From positions 62,001 to 126,000 of the forward strand of contig CAVQUV010000005.1 in assembly GCA_963716855.1 (NCBI GenBank): DNA of 64,000 nt, written 5' to 3'. This document shows, piece after piece, positions 59,772 to 64,000 of this stretch (the first letter of the stretch is position 1; each line of letters begins with the position of its first letter). The notes below the pieces were generated by a model. That model was given only the letters and a program-made list of their open reading frames with translations. It made no database searches and was not told where the DNA came from. A program made the translations under genes and the position numbers. This DNA is from JAGVSZ01 sp963716855 (lineage in GTDB: Bacteria > Pseudomonadota > Gammaproteobacteria > Burkholderiales > SG8-39).

Positions 59772-60581
59772 GTCGAAAGCAGATCGTCGCGGCACCCCTC
59801 ATACTCGCGTACCGATCCATTCTTCGACGCCCCCAATCCGGGCTCCGCGCACACGTCGACACCCGGCTACCGGACCAGGCAAGATCGCATCGCCATCGTC
59901 GGCGCTGACGACCTCGTCATTCGCTCGCTCGCCGATCGTCAACAGTTCTCCGATCCGCTCGGGGAAGCGGAGCGCGCGGGCATCTCCTCCGCCGCCTGGC
60001 CCTTGTTCGGTCTGCTGTGGCCCTCCGGTGCGCACCTGGCGGCGCGCATGGCGCTCAGGCCGGTTTGCGCCGGCGAACGGATCCTGGAGGTCGGTTGCGG
60101 GCTCGCCCTGGCGAGCCTCGTCTCCCATCGCCGCGGTGCCGACGTCACCGCCAGCGACCGCCACCCTCTGGCGGAGCGTTTCCTCGAGGAGAACCTGCGT
60201 CTGAACGGCCTGGCGCCGATGAAGTATCGGCACGGCGACTGGAACGGTCCGGAGTTGCCCCCGGGACGGGAAGGCGCGTCGTCGCCTTGCATCGTCCTGG
60301 GCCGCTACGATCTGATCATCGGCAGCGACCTTCTGTACGAGCGCGATGACGACGGGGCCCTCGCCGGATTCATTGCGCGCCACGCATCGCCTGACGGAGA
60401 GGTGTGGATCATCGACCCCGACCGCGGCAATCGCCCGGCCTTCAATCGGAAGATGGCGGCCGCGGGATTTCTGATGCACGAGGAACGGCTCGACACGCCG
60501 GCCTCGATCGGCGCCGCCGCCTACAAGGGGCGTCTGCTGGTCTACCGGAGAGCGGCGGTCACGAAGGACGGCGACCTCTAG
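59772..60581 (+). pseudogene. Class I methyltransferase with 5' end removed at the IS junction
   Basis: The frame is open from the IS right end at 59772 and already reads like protein: TPGYRTRQDRIAIVGADDLV, then SLADRQQFSDPLGEAERAG. It continues through SSAAWPLFGLLWPSG into motif I ERILEVGCGLALASLVS and SDLLYERDDDG. The family is the METTL16/ETFB-lysine-methyltransferase-like group. No ATG or GTG precedes this conserved part; the first TTG, at 60003, is inside it. The insertion therefore seems to have cut off the original start, unless a rare start or a fusion with IS sequence is used. Confidence 0.72.
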
Positions 60582-60642
60582 AGAAGGGCGGTTCCGGCGG
60601 CACCTTCGTCATGCGCCGCACGACCTTCGCATTCTCGTCGGT

Positions 60643-61548
60643 TCAGCTTCCCTTCTGCGCCGGCAACGCCACCCCCGCCACCCGCGCGTAGTACTTCGCC
60701 ACCGCCGCATCGTCCTCCTGCCCGTGCCCGAGCGCGCTCGTGGCAATGAAGGATTGACGCGCAGTCGCGCCGATCGGCAGCGCCGCCCGCGCCGCGGCGC
60801 CCGCCTCGAGTGCGAGCCCGAGGTCCTTCGCCAGAATGTCCACCGCCGCTTTGGTCGAGTAGTCGCCGGTCAACACGCGCGGCATCCGGTCGGCGAAGGC
60901 CCAGCTCGCGCCCGAGCTCGCGCACACGACGTCGAAGATCGACTGCGGGTCGAGTCCGAGCTTCAGCCCGAACACCATGCCCTCGCATGCCGCTGCGAGG
61001 TTGATCCCGGCCATCAGGTTGTTGACGAGCTTCATCTTCGACCCGTCGCCGGTGCGCGCGCCGACGCGAAAGCGCTTTCCGGAGATCGCCTCGAGGACGG
61101 CACTCGCCTTGTCGTACGCCGCGGCCTCGCCGGCGATCATCATCGACATCGTGCCGTCGTGCGCGCGCGCCGGGCCGCCGGACACCGGAGCGTCGAGCGC
61201 GAGAATGCCGCGCGGCGCGAGGCGCTCGGCGAGCGGGCCGGAGAACTCCGGCGCGACGGTGCTGCACATGACCAGGACGCCGCCCGGCTGCAGGCCCTCG
61301 ACGACACCCTGTCGCCCGAACACGACTTCCTCGGTCTGTCGGGCGTCGACGACGAGCGTCACGACGACCGGGCAATCCATCGCGACCTCGGCGGGCGACG
61401 CGCACACCGTGGCGCCCGCGCCGCGCGCCTCGACCTCCGCCTCGCGGCGAATGTCTCGCACATGCACCGCGTAACCGCGTGCGAGCAATCGCTTCGCGAC
61501 GCCCATGCCCATCGCGCCGATCCCTATCACCCCCGCCCGCATCGTCAT
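60643..61548 (-). CDS. 3-Hydroxyisobutyrate dehydrogenase family NAD(P)-dependent oxidoreductase
   Basis: This 301-residue beta-hydroxyacid dehydrogenase has the cofactor site GVIGIGAMGMGVAKRLL, the substrate-binding DAPVSGGPARAHDGTMS and the catalytic lysine in GDGSKMKLVNNLMAG. Members reduce tartronate semialdehyde, 3-hydroxyisobutyrate or related acids; which one is not clear. The ATG at 61548 has GGAGGCGAC just before it and is preferred over an upstream start. The chromosome returns to high GC here. It is convergent with the truncated methyltransferase gene. Confidence 0.9.
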   Translation of the reverse strand: MTMRAGVIGIGAMGMGVAKRLLARGYAVHVRDIRREAEVEARGAGATVCASPAEVAMDCPVVVTLVVDARQTEEVVFGRQGVVEGLQPGGVLVMCSTVAPEFSGPLAERLAPRGILALDAPVSGGPARAHDGTMSMMIAGEAAAYDKASAVLEAISGKRFRVGARTGDGSKMKLVNNLMAGINLAAACEGMVFGLKLGLDPQSIFDVVCASSGASWAFADRMPRVLTGDYSTKAAVDILAKDLGLALEAGAAARAALPIGATARQSFIATSALGHGQEDDAAVAKYYARVAGVALPAQKGS

Positions 61549-61673
61549 GTCGCCTCCGGTCTCCGGCGCGGGCATTCTAGCGACCCCGGCGATGCCGCAC
61601 TGCGCCTTGCTTTTCGCTATCGCGACGCGCACCCTTGAATCTCCCCCGCCTGGATTTCGATCACGGAGCTTCC

Positions 61674-61934
61674 ATGCTCACACTGCAGGACTGCCTGGAA
61701 CTTTGCGAGCTCACCGAGGACGAGGTGCTCGCGATCGCCGAGCACGAGCACATCCCCGAGATGGCGGCCCTCGAGCTCGGCAGCTACCTCGTGCACTCGC
61801 CCGAAGGCGAGCGGCGCATCGAGTCGATGATCGCCGACGACATCGACACCGCGCGCTCGCGCGGCGACCTGCACCACGCCGCGATGCTGAAGCTCGTGCT
61901 CCAGCAATACGTGGCGGCGCACGCGCACCACTGA
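61674..61934 (+). CDS. Small conserved protein
   Basis: This 86-residue acidic, helical protein begins MLTLQDCLELCELTEDEVLA followed by IAEHEHIPEMAALELGSYLV. I recall similar small proteins in Burkholderiales without a known function, but cannot confirm a family. The ATG at 61674 follows ACGGAGCTTCC. No signal or membrane segment; the two cysteines and several histidines might bind metal, which is speculative. It lies between the dehydrogenase (divergent) and the glucanase gene downstream. Confidence 0.7.
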   Translation: MLTLQDCLELCELTEDEVLAIAEHEHIPEMAALELGSYLVHSPEGERRIESMIADDIDTARSRGDLHHAAMLKLVLQQYVAAHAHH

Positions 61935-61950
61935 GGACCCGGCGCACCGG

Positions 61951-61956
61951 TACAAT
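61951..61956 (+). promoter_or_regulatory. -10-like TACAAT box before the glucanase gene
   Basis: TACAAT followed by C stands 26 bases before the ATG at 61983, with a GCCGGAGG ribosome site between. Confidence 0.4.
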
Positions 61957-61982
61957 CCGCGGCCTTCCGCCGGAGGCCGCGC

Positions 61983-63556
61983 ATGCCGGACCCATTCGAC
62001 CCGCCAGTCGACGCCTCGCGCACACGCGACCCGCTTGCAGTGAAGCGCGCGGTGGTGGTGGCGGTTGCCGCGGTCGGTGCGGTCGCCACGCTGGTGGGGT
62101 GGCTCGCGGGCGCACAGCCCGTGGCGATCGTCGACGCGCCGATCGACCGCCTGCCCTGCGTCTCGTACGCGCCGTTCCGCAAGCCGGGCCAGTCGCCCCT
62201 CGTGACCGGCGCGCAGGCGAGCGCCGCGCAGATCGACGCGGACCTCGCGGCGCTGGCCCGGATCACGCGCTGCGTGCGCACCTACTCGGTCGATCAGGGC
62301 CTGGACGCAGGTCCCGCGCCTCGCGCGCAAGCACGGCCTGCGCGTGCTGCTCGGAGTCTGGATCGGCCGCGACGCGGCCGAGAATGAGCGCGAGATCGCG
62401 CATGCGCTCAAGGTGCTTCAGACGCGACGGCGACGTGGTCGACGGGGTCATCGTGGGCAACGAGGTGCTGCTGCGCCGCGAGCAGCCGGTTGCGGCGCTA
62501 CGCACATACATCGAGCGCGTCCGGGCGGCGACTCCGATTCCCGTGACCTATGCCGACGTCTGGGAGTTCTGGCTCCGCAACCCCGGGCTCGCCGACGCGG
62601 TGTCGTTCGTCACGGTCCACATGCTGCCCTACTGGGAGGACGACCCGCAGCCGATCGGGCGCGCGGTGGACCACGTCGTGCGCGTCCACGAGCGCGTGCG
62701 CGCGGCGTTCCCGGGAAAGGCCATCCTCATCGGCGAGGTCGGCTGGCCGAGCGCAGGGCGGCGGCGGGAGACCGCGGTGCCGTCGGTCGCGAATCAGGCG
62801 CGGTTCGTGCGCGAGTTCGCCGACGCCGCCGCGCGGCATGGCCTGCGATACAACGTCATCGAGGCCTTCGATCAGCCGTGGAAGCGCCGGCTCGAGGGCA
62901 CCGTCGGCGGAACGTGGGGGCTCCTCGATGCCGAGGGGCAACCGAAGTTTCCGCTGCAGGGTGCGGTCCCGCCGGTGCGCGACGCGGCGCGCGGCATGCT
63001 CGGCGCGGCGCTCGGCGCGATCGGTTTGCTCGCCCTCGGCCTCCTCGGCAGCCCGCGCGCGCGCCTCCGGGGCAGCGCGTTCCTGCTGCTCGCCGGCGGT
63101 GCGATCGGCGCGACGATCCCCGCGCAGTCCCTCGCGCTGGAGGCCGCGTGTCGCGACGCGGCCGAGTGCTCGGTCGGGACGGCCTTCGCGGCGCTCGCCT
63201 TTCTGGCCGCCGTGCTGTGCGCGGTCGCGATCGCGCGGCGGCTCGATGGCCGGGGCGCCGCCGTCCCCGCGCCCGCGGTAGAAATTGCCCGCTGGTTGCA
63301 AACTGACGTGTCGAATTGGTCGGCGTCCGAGCGCTTCCTGGGCGCGCTCCGGTTCGCGATCCTGTTCGGTGCGGCGTTCGTCTCGCTCGCGCTCGCGTTC
63401 GATCCGCGGTACCGCGACTTCCCGCTCGCGGCGTTCGCGACGCCCGCGGCCGGCTACGCGCTGCTCGCGTGGGTCAGCGACCCCGTTGCGCGCGCGGCGT
63501 CGGCCGGGCGCGAGGAGCGCGTGCTGGCGGCGGTGCTCGCGGCTGCGCCCCGGTGA
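61983..63556 (+). pseudogene. GH17-like exo-beta-1,3-glucanase membrane protein with two frameshifts
   Basis: The frame from ATG 61983 has a membrane helix (about 22-44) and IDRLPCVSYAPFRKPGQSP. At about 62308 homology moves one frame on (HGLRVLLGVWIGRDAAENER), and near 62420 it moves again to GDVVDGVIVGNEVLLRREQP. The final frame contains the likely catalytic glutamates (VGNEVLL and LIGEVGWPS), then several membrane helices to the stop at 63556. Together this matches bacterial GH17-like glucanase/glucosyltransferase membrane proteins of normal length. Each break needs a single extra base, so sequencing error is plausible. Confidence 0.75.
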
Positions 63557-63607
63557 TCGTCTGGCGCGAGACGCTCGCGAAATGTCGACGCGCTCGCGTG
63601 GACGGGT

Positions 63608-63985
63608 CTATGCCTGCTGCTCGCCGCGAGCGCCGGGCTGCCGGGCGCGCGGACGCGCCAGCGCGAGCAGGCCGAGCAGCAAGCGCGATCGCGCCGGCCT
63701 CGACCGAATACAGGACGAGCCCCGCCACCCCGAGACAAGCCGCGGCCAGCGCCGCCCCTGACCGGCGCGTCGCGACCGCGATCCCGCCGGCCGCGACCGC
63801 CGCGATGGCGAGCGCGTTGGTCGCGAACGCGGCGATCACGGCGGCGCGCAGCGCGCACCACCATGGCGCGGCGGCCGCGCCACAGAGGTGCGCCGCGCCT
63901 CCGGCTCGACGATCTGGAAGCGCACGACCGCCGCGATCGCTGCGGCGAGGACGACCGAGACCGCGGCGACGACCGGGGTTTTCAT
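63608..63985 (-). pseudogene. Small membrane protein with two frameshifts
   Basis: Starting at the ATG at 63985 the minus strand reads MKTPVVAAVSVVLAAAIAAV, then RFQIVEPEA. Near 63895 the sense moves frame to HLCGAAAAPWWCALRAAVIA and VLYSVEAGAIA, and near 63690 again to LLLGLLALARPRARQ, stopping at 63608. The combined protein of about 125 residues would have four hydrophobic helices. I recall similar small proteins next to GH17-like genes in Burkholderiales but cannot name a family. It is convergent with the glucanase gene. The remaining 15 bases of the window hold nothing recognised. Confidence 0.5.
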
Positions 63986-64000
63986 CGATGGTTGTCGTGG

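Noticed and set aside
1..64000. CRISPR arrays, tRNA or rRNA genes, riboswitches, prophage modules
   Set aside because: No spaced direct repeats, no tRNA-like T-loop with matching acceptor stem, and no phage structural or integrase genes were recognised by reading. A tRNAscan or Infernal run would be decisive and could not be done.

Overview
The window is a very GC-rich stretch of chromosome whose gene content points to a free-living, aerobic betaproteobacterium, most likely Burkholderiales-like. The clues are three Bug/TctC-type solute-binding proteins, a complete tctCBA transporter, NnrU, a DUF1840 protein, HtpX, a SWIB protein with a histone-like tail, and many c-di-GMP and other signalling proteins. 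This is inferred from gene content only; no rRNA or tRNA gene was recognised.

Layout. 0-6.6 kb: a cyclic-nucleotide/SpoIIE-type signalling protein cut by the window edge, DUF1015, DUF1840, a glyoxalase-fold protein overlapping a flavin-dependent hydroxylase, NnrU and an Ap4A phosphorylase. 6.5-15.5 kb: uptake and catabolism, with the tctCBA operon, a frameshifted aspartate dehydrogenase, a second Bug protein, a frameshifted GMC oxidoreductase, a lipoprotein hydrolase and a quinone-reductase-like protein. 15.6-33.7 kb: housekeeping and stress genes (pepN, NHL lipoprotein, HAD phosphatase, thioesterase, Usp, glutathionyl-hydroquinone reductase, a Rieske oxygenase, hemerythrin, DMT exporters, htpX, GST), an orphan RecE-like nuclease, a degenerate GAF-GGDEF protein, a third Bug protein, a hydrolase lacking its nucleophile serine and a PAP2 protein.

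34-44.6 kb is a signalling block: a PAS-PAS-GGDEF-EAL protein, DUF4337, apt, an MFS gene overlapping a membrane diguanylate cyclase, then a class III cyclase-FHA protein divergent from a FecR-like protein, a haem-c sensor with HAMP, and a Ser/Thr kinase with a duplicated C-terminal module. A remnant of a second cyclase start lies in the divergent gap. 44.5-53.5 kb: DUF2520, SWIB, an exported MsrA followed by a tandem duplication of its own tail, Ada, exporters, an MBL hydrolase, pdxH and an acyl-CoA ligase.

53.6-59.8 kb looks like an accessory island of lower GC and different codon use. It holds a small orphan gene, an alpha/beta-hydrolase-LuxR fusion, and a thioesterase/quinone oxidoreductase/methyltransferase set preceded by two dyads sharing a CGGTA core. 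It ends in an IS1182-like element whose right end abuts a methyltransferase gene that has lost its start. 60.6-64 kb: a 3-hydroxyisobutyrate-dehydrogenase-family gene, a small conserved protein, and two genes with several frameshifts. The best candidates for something new are the cyclase-FHA/FecR/haem sensor/kinase block and the hydrolase-LuxR island with its dyads. The frameshifts at 9.7-13.3 and 62-64 kb may be consensus errors.
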